Shown: positions 45,166-56,520 of the stretch, piece by piece
Layout of the letters: every line of letters begins with the position of its first letter
How positions within the stretch are numbered: the stretch's first letter is position 1
Source: Primula veris
Lineage: Eukaryota > Streptophyta > Magnoliopsida > Ericales > Primulaceae
Direction of reading: 5' to 3'
DNA length: 64,000 bases
Assembly: GCA_963682055.1 (NCBI GenBank)
Contig: OY821747.1
Span: 33,726,126 to 33,790,125 of the forward strand
Made by a program: the position numbers and the translations under genes
Notes under the pieces: generated by a model
What the model was told of the DNA's origin: nothing
The model's database searches: none
What the model saw: the letters and a program-made list of their open reading frames with translations, nothing else

Positions 45166-45730
45166 ATACAGTAAAATCGTCTTGGAAAGTAAACAGAGTT
45201 CGGAAACCGGTTAAGCGTTGGACTGGGCACGTAACGTTCCATCTAGATGTAGATTTATTATATGGCTCACTTGTTTAAATCACATTTTTTATCTTTGACC
45301 GGTTATAAATGATGAGTTTAGTACAAGTGAATAGATGCGAGTTATGTTACCACCATTTGGAAACGAGTGATCACCTATTTTTCGAGTGCACTTACTCTTG
45401 TTGTATTAGGCGAATTCTTCTCTCGAAATCCGGGTTAGTACCTCAAAATGGTTATTGGAGTTTTTGGATGAAATGAGTACATGCGCATTATAAAGCTAAT
45501 ACGTTTTCGAATTCGTTGATTGACATTCTTATTTCATCTATGATCTACCGTTTATTGTATTTAGCAGAAAATGAATGCTAAAATCTATCGAGATTCTAAA
45601 GCCTCACCGGAAACGACTATTAAAGAGATTGAATTCTTAGTTGTTAATAGTTTGAAAAGTTTCGAGAATTTAGAAATATATTTATTCAAAACGCTTGGAA
45701 ATTAGGTCAATCGTTCTTAAGATGAGGCGT
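45166..45730 (+). mobile_element. LINE (non-LTR retrotransposon) 3' fragment with zf-RVT domain
   Basis: A frame at 45,333-45,473 reads RCELCYHHLETSDHLFFECTYS, the CxxC...HxxxxC signature of the zinc-binding domain (zf-RVT) at the C-terminus of plant LINE reverse transcriptases, followed by a typical W-rich segment (NGYWSFWMK) and a stop. Upstream frames (KPVKRWTGHVTFHL) and downstream frames (TTIKEIEFLVVNSLKSF) fit the same protein with stops between. No reverse transcriptase core is present. No poly(A) tail is visible. Confidence 0.65.
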
Positions 45731-46481
45731 TATCTTTTGTTTTATTTATTGTAGCACTCGGAAATTGATCAAGACTTTTGACTAATAAACTTGTTACATA
45801 CCTATTTTTTATTTTCATAATAATGTTTAGGTAATTATTTCAAGTTTTTATTTAAATAATATTAACAAAAAATTACCTTATTATGTGTTAAGTAGAATTT
45901 TATTTACTACTACAATAGTTAGCCCCTACATTCTGACCTTTAATCATGGTAAAATTCTTGTAATACTGACGTTTGCAACACTTGTGCACCTTAAAAAAAA
46001 AAAAAAAAAAAGACGACACGAGTATCTGAACTGAAATACAAAGACAGACAAATTGACAAAACAAAGCAGCATGTCTTAAACGAAGTTCTCCTCACATTGT
46101 CAAGATTACTAATAATAAATAACCTCAGAAATATGTCCTCACATTGTCAAGATTAATAATAATAAATAACCTCAGAAATATCAACGTAAACCCTCAAACA
46201 CACATGTAATGATAACCCCGAATAACAAAGCAAACTTGGTAAGAAGTGATATAACAACATTGTAATGTAAGAAATATCAAGGGGACACTGCAAATGTGGC
46301 ATTCCCATTAGCCAGGACTATCTGATAAAAGTTGCAAAGTCGTAAAAGTCTGAGGTAAGCAACCTCTCTAGCTAATCCTGGTTGTTGGAGATACCGATTA
46401 ATCAATGACATCCCCATTTTTTTTCTATATTTTCAAGACTGATTGATCATAAAAGTACATGGAATCAAGTCATAACCTTTA
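45731..46481. other. 3' flank of the fucose synthase gene, with a short tandem repeat
   Basis: An A-run (A18, about 45,993-46,010) and a 47-bp tandem duplication (46,089-46,135 and 46,136-46,182, TCCTCACATTGTCAAGATTA type) lie here. The 3' UTR of the minus-strand gene probably covers the right part. No coding feature is seen. Confidence 0.6.
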
Positions 46482-49400
46482 TCATTGCTTGACATTCTGT
46501 AAATACCACTTATACGTGTCTATAAGCCCCTCTCGCAACGAAACCTTCGGTACCCACCCCAACTCTGCCAACTTGGAACTATCCATAAGCTTCCTAGGCG
46601 TTCCATCAGGCTTAGTAGAGTCCCAAACGAGCTTCCCCTCAAACCCCACTACCTCCTTTACAAGTTCCGCGAGTTCTTTGATAGTCACCTCCTTCCCACT
46701 GCCCACATTCACATGCTCCAACCCACTATACCTGTTGAAATATACTATAAATTATTATAAAATGGTCCCTACTAACAGCTCAAAGTTTTTAGCAAAATCA
46801 GTAACCAGGGCCTGTCCCGGTACAAGCCAAGAGTGCAGGGAGGTATAAAAAAAATATACAGACTATATATATATATATGTATATGTGTATATGTATGTAT
46901 GCATATTTCAGAATCAGTAAACATCATTCAAAAGCAAAGAATGCTGCCCTTCTTACGTTTTGCAAGTAATGCGTTACAACATTGCAAATCTCATTTTACT
47001 TTTCTACATTTTAATTTGAAAAAAGAAAAATAAAAACGTTTTCTGTGGGGTGCAAACCAAATCGACACGTTATTACCAACTATGCTACCTCTATTGACCT
47101 TTAGATGCTTGGAACCTCTTTTTTTCAAATAGATTTTATTAAAGTCTGTTAATACGTAACATATTGTATTCAGTAAAAAAGAAAAAGCACATTTTCTGGT
47201 ATGATAAAAATTACGGGATAGCATAGTCCAACCGACAGGGCCACATTGTATCAGAACCCAGGTCAAGGGCTGGGATCTTCACAGATATACTATAACCTTA
47301 TAATAATCACAATAACAAAAAACAAGAGAAAGAAAGAACAACTCTTCCTAGAATCAGTTTAATTATTGATAAGTCTGGCCTGCAAGTTAGAGAATGATTA
47401 TAAAGTTGTTCCTACAAACATCTCAAGTTTTCAGTAACATTGTTAATTTAACAACAGTATTACCTTTCCATCAAAAACACCACCGCATCGGCCAAATCAT
47501 CAACATGGAGAAACTCCCTTAGTGGCGATCCGGTCCCCCAAACCACTACCTCCTCCTTCCCTGCTACCTTCGCCTCATGGAACCGCCTCATCATCCCAGG
47601 AAGCACATGAGAATTCTCCGGATGAAAATTATCTGTAAAAGAACGTAACTACCCAGATTAGTCACAACAATTTTCAGTTACAACTGCTGTGTTTTGAGTT
47701 TGTATTAGTTATAGTCAAATTTCTGTGAAGGGTTGTACGTATCGGAAAAATGTACAGTTTATGTAGATTCGTATCATACATTATCAATTTAGTTTCAGAC
47801 TTTCTGTTCTTATCATATCAAATTTCTCCCATTGGGTCCGGTAGGCATGGGCCTAAAACCCCCAAGACCTCAACACATTGGAGTACCAATTTTATAGGTC
47901 ATTCATCAGTGTTTTGAGCCTCACCCACCTAAATTTAATAGTATATTTTTACTACCACATTGGAAATGTACCAAGATATGATAACTTTTACGAATTTGAT
48001 ATACATTTAAGAAGATAATAAGTTGTATTAATTTTTTTGTCTGAGGAGACCCCATGTTTTGAGAAGGCCTTTAGCCAACTCTTGAATCAGACAATCCGCC
48101 CTGTCTACATTTCCAGTCCGCAATCTGTTATTAACCTTCCAATTCTATAAATCAGTTCGGATACGAGATGAACTTGTACACTAAATTTCCACCTACCATG
48201 TTTTACTATTTACGTTTTGGCGCCCGCCATAATCAAATCCTGGCTTCGCCCCTGTAATACTTATCATTTTCGTTCCGTTTCAAACCCTTTTGAATTAAAC
48301 TTCTACCATTCCAGTTCATAATATCTACTATGTTCCAGTTTTACAAACCAGCTAGAATTACAGTGCAATCGTGCACTAAAATTAACTTTTTTTTTAAAAA
48401 CTCCATATACGTCTGTTTAGTTAATAGTATTACTTACCGTAAAACATCTATTGTATTAAAAAAAAAATGTTAAAAGAAAATATTCAGTTTCTGTAGAATC
48501 TAACTATGTCTTATCATTTCAGTCTCTTGTTTATATTAAAACTTTACAATTCTAGTCCAAAACATGTACTGTAACAATCCAGTTCCTTAAATCATTCCGG
48601 ATACGAGATAAAGTAGGTAAATAAGTTTACCTTCCGGTCCGTACAGATTCGTCGGCATTGCAGAAATCGCGTTAAACGCGTACTGTATCCTATACGCCTC
48701 GCACATCTTAATCCCAGCGATCTTTGCCACCGCATACCACTCATTGGTCGGCTCCAACGGGCCAGTCAAAAGGGCCGACTCAGGAATGGGCTGTGGAGCA
48801 AACTTAGGGTAGATACACGACGACCCTAGAAACATGAGCTTCTCAACGGAGTGTTTCTGTGCGGACGCGATGACGTTGCACTGAATCTGTAGGTTTACGG
48901 TGATGAAGTCGGCTGGGTAGGTCGAGTTGGCGTGGATCCCGCCTACTTTAGCGGCAGCGAGGATGACGAATCGGGGTTGGTGGGTGGCGAAAAAGGAGTT
49001 GACTTGGGATTGGATTGTGAGGTCGAGTTCAGAGTGGGATTTGAGGAGGAGGTTTGTGTAGCCGAGGTGTTTAAGTTTACGGACTATGGCGGACCCGACT
49101 AGGCCGCGGTGGCCGGCTACATAGATCTTTGCGGATTTATCCGTGGTGAATTCCTGATCTGAGATAATAAAAAAAATGACGCAGTTAAATATAGTAAGGT
49201 AAATTAACAGATTTTTGAAGAAAATAATGTTGCGAAACTAAAACGGGGGTTTAAAAAATTGAGTGGTGGATCCAGAATTCTGATTACGGGGAACACAATT
49301 TAGACAAAAATTAAAAGGCGGCTCGAAATCATAAAGCATATAGGGTCCATTTGGCAACATATTATTTTACCTAATTTTTGGCTTTTTGATTATAAAAATC

Positions 49401-50374
49401 TGTGGGTGTTTGGACATTCCATTATTTAGATTTTAAAAACCAGATTTTTAGGCTAAAAAGGACAAAAACCAAAAATCTAGATTTCCAATAGATTTTAGTA
49501 AAAATATTTTAAAAGCTGATTTTGGAGCAAAAAATCTGTCACCAAAGAGAGCCATAAAATTTTAGACTGAAGGCGACCCATTTACGCGCACAGGCTGCAA
49601 ACTGACATCAACTAAAGTCATGGATCCCGTTATTAGTTATCGATTCCAGCCAAAAGCTTGCGAAAAGACCAAGTCTTTAAAAATATAAGAGCAATGTAAG
49701 ATGAGAAAGGACCTGTTTGGTTGCGCCATTTATAAAAATAAGATGGTTTTTATGCGATAAAATGCGTTGTCCATCAATAAACTTCATTTTTTTGATATTT
49801 TTTTTGACAGGAACCAAGTAAACATTCTAAGCTACACAAAAAAAAATCAATAAAATTACTATGAAGAATTAAATGAAAGAAAAAACCCCTAGTCAAAAAC
49901 CATTTTTGAAAAAAAAAATTAAACTGCATTTACAAAAATAAATGCAGTTTAATTTTTTTTTAGCTGATTTTTTTATTTTTTATTTTAAAAATCTGTGAGT
50001 GTTTGGACAGTCATATTCTTTAGCTTCTAAAAAACTGATTTTTAGCCTAAAAAGGCTTCGAAAAATCAAAAAAAAAAAATTAAATCTGGATTTTGGTTAG
50101 ATTTTTAAAACTGAATTCTTAAATCTGATTTTTGACTAACAATTTAATAATCCAAGATTCACAAAAAAGACAAATAAGAAACTGAAAAAGAAAATGTAAA
50201 GAAAATCACTTAATAATAATATAGTAAAACCCCTAATTGAACAAACCTAATAGAAAAGTACCATTTTAGTATTTTTAAGATGTGTAATTCTTTTGATAGA
50301 ATGAATGTAAACAAAAATGTAAGAAATGAATAAATAAAACATTAATATAAATTAAATGAATTTATACCTGCCAT
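46482..50374 (-). CDS. GER1: GDP-L-fucose synthase (GDP-4-keto-6-deoxymannose epimerase-reductase)
   Basis: I assemble four exons with GT...AG borders: 50,368-50,374 (ATGGCAG), 48,631-49,158, 47,464-47,632 and 46,482-46,731, giving 954 nt and 317 residues, the usual plant length of about 310-330. Seen: NADPH-binding GHRGLVG (18-24), Ser115 in FLGSSCIYP, Cys117, Tyr144 and Lys148 in EWYAVAK, and His187 in NSHVLPG; these match the catalytic Ser, Cys, Tyr, Lys and His of the bacterial enzyme with a constant offset of 8. It is a short-chain dehydrogenase/reductase that makes GDP-L-fucose in the cytosol from GDP-4-keto-6-deoxy-D-mannose, for xyloglucan, pectin and N-glycan fucosylation. Exon 1 carries only seven coding bases. 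Intron 1 (1.2 kb) contains MITEs. The symbol could be GER2; the two plant paralogues cannot be separated here. Confidence 0.95.
49347..49556. mobile_element. MITE of the GGTCCRTTTGG family, member 1 (GER intron 1)
   Basis: It starts AGGGTCCATTTGGCAACA and contains the family phrases AAAATCTGTGGGTGTTTGG and CAGATTTTTAGGCTAAAAAGG, ending near TCTGTCACCAAAGAG. A second, partial member lies at about 49,960-50,160 in the same intron (CTGATTTTTTTATTTTTTATT, AAAATCTGTGAGTGTTTGGAC). Confidence 0.6.
49960..50160. mobile_element. MITE family member 2, partial (GER intron 1)
   Basis: It has the internal family text TTTAGCTTCTAAAAAACTGA and TTTTAGCCTAAAAAGGC. The ends are not defined. Confidence 0.5.
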
Positions 50375-50585
50375 GTTTAGAGAGATGGAGATTTGGCAGC
50401 TGTTTTATTAAAAAATTTAACTGAATTTTAATTGAATTTTATGAATTGAATTTTATGAAATTATTTGTAATATGATTTTGAGTTATTTTTATTATGACCC
50501 ACATAGTATTACAAAATTATCTAACTAGTACTAACTCCCTTGCTATCAAGCCAATATGACCATTTCGGATCATCTGTCTTTTATT

Positions 50586-50929
50586 CTCTGTTTCGTTTCA
50601 TGTCCTCTTACTTATTTGATCGGAAATATTTGTGTATTTTTTATTTTTTCCATGTATATGTATGAGTATGTATATATAATTATTTGTTTATGATTATGTT
50701 AAAAATGTAAAATTATAAACTTTTCGGGTTAAATTCATATGCTTTATAAAATTTGTCTCTGTTTCGTTTCATGTCCTCTTACTTATTTGATCGGAAATAT
50801 TTATGTATTTTTTATTTTTATTTTCATGTATATGTATGAGTATGTATATATAACTATTTGTTTATGATTATGTTAAAAATGTAAAATTATAAACTTTTCG
50901 GGTTAATTTCATATGTTTTATAAAATTTA
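50586..50929. repeat. 171-bp tandem duplication upstream of GER
   Basis: CTCTGTTTCGTTTCATGTCC starts at 50,586 and again at 50,757; the two copies are nearly identical through TTTATAAAATTT. A more diverged third piece (TTTCATGTACTCTTACTTAT) is at about 52,011. It lies about 210 bp upstream of the GER start codon. Confidence 0.85.
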
Positions 50930-51276
50930 GTATTGAAATGGAATTTAAACTTAAATTTCGTCCAATTAAATTGACGGAGATCCCCAATTTAGTAAAAAAA
51001 AATATATAGTTCGGTATCTCAATTGTTAATGTCATAAGTTTGGTTCATATTTTGTTAATGTACGATAATTAGAGTCACTAAACCTATTTTTCCCTTTTAA
51101 ATTTAAGTGTATATAAGTAATCTGTTTTTAAAATGGTCACGTGGTGACTTTTCCGTCCACTTGAGTTGTCTTTTTGTAAAAAAAATAACGGAGACTAAAC
51201 ATCAGGTAGTAAAAGAAAATGTTTATAGCTCAGAGTAGTTAACGAAAACAGTACCATAGTTCAGATTAGTTAAGTA

Positions 51277-51910
51277 TAGGGGTGGCATCGATTCGGTACC
51301 GAATTTTTTGACTACATACTGATATCATACCAAACTAGTTTGCTTTGAGAATTTTTATACCATTACCAAACCAAAAAATTCGGTATACCAAACTATTCGG
51401 TTGGTTCGGTTCGGTTTTGTTTTTATACCAAACTTTAGAGTTTACATGTAATAATAGAAAAATAGTATGTATTGGGAAAAAAAACATAGTATAAAAGTTT
51501 AAAAGTAGTAGATTAAAAATATATATTTATTTATATTATTTTTACATTTCTTATTTCTTTGCATAAAAGAGTAAACACTACTAGACTTTTCTAGTAAATG
51601 TTATAAATAAAAAAAAATATTACAAGTATACAATAGAAAAAGTAATATAAGTATACTATAACAATGTTAATAATTAAGTGTATATAACTCTTTTAGTTTA
51701 TTTGTCTATATAGTATATTTTATTATTTCGGTTTGAATCGGTATCATACCGAACTCACCAAACGAATACCGAAACCGAACCAACTTTCAAACATTGGTTC
51801 GATTGTACCGTACTGTAATATCGGTATACCAAACTTTTGACACCGACTTGATTTATCCGGTTCGAAAAACGATCAGTTGGTAAAAATCGGTAAAAAAATG
51901 CCACCCAGTC
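51277..51910. mobile_element. MITE with GGGTGGCAT inverted ends
   Basis: The ends are GGGGTGGCATCG and AAATGCCACCC. Subterminal regions are rich in CGGTTCGGTT/ACCGAACC and CGGTATACC motifs, in the style of a hAT-like non-autonomous element. No transposase frame and no clear target duplication are seen. Fragments with similar CGGTTCGG/GGTTTCGG text lie at about 58,620-58,700. Confidence 0.55.
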
Positions 51911-53076
51911 TAACAAACCCTGTTACAAAGTTATGTAAGTGTACCAACTTCCTTGCTATCGGCCAATGTGACAATTCCGGATGATCCGTGCCTTATTTTC
52001 TCTTTCATGAAATTTCATGTACTCTTACTTATTTGATCAAAAATATTTGTTTACAAAATTAGAAAAAAAAAAATCTATAATAATGATTATACATATATCT
52101 ATACATTGCAACAAATATTTTTAAAGCAAACGGTAGATATTTTATTTCAAATAAATGAAAAAAACTAGTATAAATTAATTGTTAAAATTAAAAAAAAAAA
52201 TTGTATGAAGTTTGCATCATAGATATTTTTATTTTTATCCAAATTTTATAAAGTTTGCATAGAAAATAGGGGATAGAGGAAGCAGACTCCGACATGACCA
52301 AAGAAAACCTAACACCTCTTTCTGTTAACTTTCTAGTGATGGATTTCCGTCATGCAAAATATGTAATATAAATTACTTTGAAAAAATGTAGTCAAAAGTG
52401 TGCAACAGATTTCCATCATCATTCCGTCACAAAAATTCACCTAATATATATATATATATATTTATATCTAAACAAAACAAGCTAAAATTATATTATTTAA
52501 ATTTCAAAAAAAATCTAATTAAACACATCCAGACCAAAATCACGCTACAATATTGCATATACTGGTCTAAGGTTAAACTCGGTCACGTAATTAAGTTAAT
52601 CTAATTTACATTTTCCTTACAAAATAAAGAGTAACAACGCGGAAAAGAAATACAAATCTGTTATTAAACCCGATCATCAAACAGTGATCAGTGTTTGGTG
52701 AACCAACAAACCTTGTGCTTATAACTGGAAACAAGGCACTAAATAATCAAAAAAGCACTAAATAATCAACTTGCTTTTTCACAGTTTCTTTTTCCTCATA
52801 ATATATACCAACAATTTACTCATAATTCTAATACCGATAAGATCTGTCTAAACTACATAACACAAATTCTTCACAATATCATATCCAAACAAAGCCTAAA
52901 TCTTTTGCTTAACTTCTAAAGATAATCTTCAAATCCGGTGCATGTCTGTAGTTCATTCCACAATAAAAAGATCAACAATCACAAGATCATTTAAATCCAA
53001 ACAGAAAAAAAGGACAAGTGAAAGACCACAATTAGCAAATAAACAACGCCGAAATACATTTTCAATATCATTATAG

Positions 53077-56000
53077 CTACAAAGCAAACCCCTTAAGGTA
53101 CTCAGGATCGCGCTTAGCCCTCTCCTGAAACTTCTTAAACCACCTATCCAAAATATCCATTGGCACAACAAGCTTACTCCCATCAACCCCACAAAACGAC
53201 TGCATAAAATTAAACAAATTTTCTCCAACTTTCATCGCCAAGTATTCGATCCTCCTCTCTGCTGCCACGTCAAGGGACTGGAGTGTGGCAACGTCCTCGA
53301 CGGAGACTCCTATCTTGGCTGTCAGAGGGGCGGCACCGGGTGCTGTCAGCTGGAGCGTTCCCCCGTCGCTAGGTTCCGGCCAGGAGAGAGAGAGAACGGC
53401 AGAGGGGCGAGCGACAGTGATGGCGCCGCAATAGTGGAAGGGTGAGCCGGGGGATTGGATGTACACCGCTAGGGCTTTGTCGGGCGGAAGAGTGGTGGCA
53501 TTTAGAAGGAATATGCAGACCTCTCTGATAGAATCGTACGCCTCCCCTGTGACAAAAAGATATTTAAAAAATAATAAGATACTATTTGTTGGTGGTTCTA
53601 GGCATTCAAGTGAATTTGCAGCAGTTTTAAGCAGTTCTACTATGTTTATCAAGACAGTAATAGGCAGATTTGAGTGGTTTGGCCACATAGAAGCTTTTAA
53701 GAACAAAGTCGAAAAAACATGATGTAAAGCTTCTTAAAAAAACTAAAAAGATATTCCTGCTTGCTATAGATGCAACTGGAGATACTTTAAGTGCTACAAT
53801 AATTAATAACCTAGATTGGCAGACTACAAGCTCTAATTGAATTGGACACCTTCCACATACTCACCTCACTTATGCTACATAAAAATAAAAATAAACTTAG
53901 GTCGATTGACGACAGCTCGGAAGTCTAAATGTATACCTCCTTGCACACTACAGAAATTTATGACTCAGTTTCGTTTTGGATTAATTATATGACAGGCAAC
54001 CAAAAAAAACTCCTAACATAAATCAATACAATTTGACATGGCATCAGTGTATTGGATGTGAAATCAAAGTGGTGGAATCCTACTTTAATCATAAAACATT
54101 AGCAGAATCACTTGTTATCAGTTTATGTTGGGGTTGGAAATTTTCTAATCCACATTTTTAACAGAAAGTAAATCTGAAAAGCAGCAAGTCTTAGTCCGGC
54201 GAAGCTGATGTATCTGTTCACAACAATGTAAATCTCAAAACAGATTTTAGGAACTACCATGTATACTATCCCTTCACTATGTTCCATACGAGCAATAATG
54301 TGATTAGACGATCACTTTCTTTGACATCACTAGTACTATCCCACTAATCCCTTATATAAAGAGAAACACTTATATAAAACAATCGGCCTCTAAGCAATAA
54401 TATGAGGTGTAGCTTTACAAAAAGGCGTGACTAGTTAATCTCAAGGGTCATAATAGCTCTCAATTAACATAAAAATCCTGTGGGAAAAGAAAATTCCGAC
54501 AGAATATCCAAATGTCATTGGAATGGTTTGCTTTCAAAACAACTATACATAGTGTTGTGTTCCCTCTAATCCCCAAGTGGATACACTGTGGCTCTACTAA
54601 TATAGAGCAAAAAAGAATTCATTTTTGGAAAAACCTATCGCTGGTTATGACTAGTTTTAAAAGAGTTTCCAGTCTTTTTTCTAACCTTTTAGAGCAACTA
54701 GAGATTGCTTAATATTATACCAACAGATAATGACTAATACTGTAATACACTAAGAAATAATACATGTTCATCATATCACCGAGTCACGATTAATTAAGCT
54801 ACATATACAACTGGTAATTGAGTTCATTATCAAAGAAGGTACTGGAACTATTTATCGCCGAGCTCAGTTCTTTTGGGAAAAGTCCAATTCAATATGTACG
54901 AATTTAAAAACTATTACTTTACGGTTGTGTAGCTCGTGTAGCAATTGAGCGACTGGTAACTAAATTTTTGCTAAAAAGAACATATAACAGTCTCCAATAA
55001 CTTATATTACATACATCTTCACATATACCATTTCCAGTTACATTGTTTATATGTAGGTGTAATTGTAAATATATATATGCATAAAGTATTATTTTTAGGG
55101 TCTACTTGGTAACAGATTTTTTTAGCTGATTTTTGGATTTTTGGATTTTTCTTTAAAAAAAAATTTGTGTTTGTACCAAGTCAGATTATTTAGCTTTTAA
55201 AAAGCAGATTTTAGGCTAAAAAGCTAAAAAAATCAAATATCTGGATTTTAGTAGATTTTGAAAACATCTTTTTTAATTTGAAGCTGGTTTTGGACTAAAA
55301 AGCATGTTGCCAAACATATCTTTAATTTCAAAAACCTTTACTTCATTATAGATATCTCATTATGCAAATAAATCTCATTGTATTCTCATGAAAAATTGAA
55401 GTATAGTTTTTTTTTTTTTTTCTATTATATGTTTTTTATTAATTTCAGCAGACAACCCAGTTTATCTGTTTACTTAAAATAACCAAAATAAAAATAAAAC
55501 AGAAGCTGTTACTGTAGATTTCTTCTTTCCTTAAGAAACAAAAGAAAATGAATTAAGAACAAAGGATGCTTAAGAAGGCCTATTTAGGGTCCGTTTGGCA
55601 ACAAATTTTTTTACTTTGATTTTTGGATTTTGGATTTTAAAAATCTGTGGGTGTTTGGCAAGTCAGCTTATTCAGCTTCTACAAATCTGATTTTTATGCT
55701 GAAAAAGCTTTAAAAAAAATCCAGGTTTTCGGTAATTCTTAAAAATGATTTCTAAAATCTAATTTTATCGACGACGAATGTGGGGAGAACAAAAAAAAGT
55801 AAGTACCGATGAAGGTGTTCATATCGAGGATCCAATGTATAAAAAAAAAAAGGATAAATTCATGTTCAACCCAGAAACTGAACAATCAACATACTAAGGT
55901 CAAATTAATTTAACATAAATGGTGAAAATTAGATGACTAAACACTCTCAATACATTCATCGATCATTACCGGTCAAGTTTGAGTTAAAAAAAAAAGCGAT

Positions 56001-56310
56001 TTATTCATAGTACCCAAAATTGTTAAATTGGATGAAAGTAGGTTCAATTTCTGATTATTAAATACGGAAATTGTTAAAAGTCCTAGGTCGGTTTATCGGT
56101 GGCGGAATGTTGGAGGTGCTAAAAGGCTATAGCGGGTTATAGTTTGGTACAGTAAACATAAATTAACCGGAAAAAAATAGTAAAAAAATGGGAAAAAGAG
56201 TAAGTACCAACGAAGGTATTCATATCGAGAATCCAATGCGTAATATCGATTTGGGAGAAGGTTGATATGTCCATTGGGAAACTCCTGTTTGGAAATACTA
56301 CTCCAAACAT
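53077..56310 (-). CDS. Hikeshi/OPI10 family protein (DUF775), Hsp70 nuclear import factor-like
   Basis: Two exons, 56,208-56,310 and 53,077-53,546, join in phase (34 codons plus 1 nt) to 190 residues, close to the family's ~200. Seen: MFGVVFPNRSFPMD at the start (the family opens with MFG), DMNTFVGEAYDSIREVCIFL across the junction, PPDKALAVYIQSPGSP, a GAITVARPSAVLSLSWPEP strand region, AKIGVSVEDV, and a C-terminal helix region with GENLFNFMQSF and LDRWFKKFQERAKRDPEYL. Known for the family: Hikeshi carries Hsp70 into the nucleus through FG nucleoporins under heat stress; yeast OPI10 affects phospholipid/inositol regulation. In plants the role is inferred. The frame upstream of 53,546 is intron: an AG acceptor lies right before GGAGGCG. 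The intron (2661 bp) contains MITEs and a second copy of the end of exon 1. Confidence 0.93.
55097..55322. mobile_element. MITE family member 3 (Hikeshi intron)
   Basis: It runs from TAGGGTCTACTTGGTAACAG to AAAAAGCATGTTGCCAAACAT, giving imperfect inverted ends, with the family phrases AGCTGATTTTTGG and CAGATTTTAGGCTAAAAAGC. Confidence 0.65.
55586..55770. mobile_element. MITE family member 4 (Hikeshi intron)
   Basis: It starts TAGGGTCCGTTTGGCAACAA and holds AAAATCTGTGGGTGTTTGGC. The right end is lost near 55,770, just before the exon 1-like fragment. Confidence 0.6.
55801..55840 (-). pseudogene. second copy of the Hikeshi exon 1 end, with splice donor
   Basis: On the minus strand the text encodes IHWILDMNTFI followed by G|GTACTT, the same as the end of exon 1 (56,202-56,240) including the donor. 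About 6 of 40 bases differ; in the codons of the shared peptide the changes are synonymous except Val to Ile. No F-G-V start is present, only an internal ATG (DMNTF). It is either a leftover of a tandem duplication or an alternative short first exon. Confidence 0.7.
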
Positions 56311-56409
56311 CTCTTTCTTCTTCTTTTTTATTTTTCTAACTAATTATTATTATTAGTTATTATTATCCTTTTTTCTGTTACTTTTTTTTCCCTTTTTTTC
56401 AGTTCAAAT

Positions 56410-56412
<3 letters not shown>

Positions 56413-56443
<31 letters not shown>
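56413..56443 (-). repeat. (GA)n tract in the Hikeshi 5' leader/promoter
   Basis: About 15 GA repeats lie 103-133 bp upstream of the start codon (CT repeats on the coding strand). CT/GA tracts are frequent near plant transcription starts and can bind BPC/GAGA-binding proteins; this role is inferred. Confidence 0.85.
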
Positions 56444-56445
<2 letters not shown>

Positions 56446-56520
56446 GACTGCGTTCTGTTAATAAGAGATTTTCTGAACAACTCTGGTAGTGTCTAGAAAC
56501 TTCCTAGTTATAATAATCAA

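Larger units (their letters stand above)
50375..53076. other. intergenic region between GER and Hikeshi genes
   Basis: The left part is the GER promoter and 5' UTR (CTCCATCTCTCTAAAC before the ATG on the minus strand). The middle holds a 171-bp tandem duplication and a MITE. The right part (about 52,620-53,076) should be the 3' UTR of the Hikeshi gene. Frame 52,398-52,604 shows no recognisable product. Confidence 0.6.

Noticed and set aside
53547..53706. N-terminal 53 residues of the open frame that starts at 53,706
   Set aside because: A splice acceptor at 53,547-53,548 and exon 1 at 56,208-56,310 give the conserved family N-terminus; the frame upstream of the acceptor is intron.
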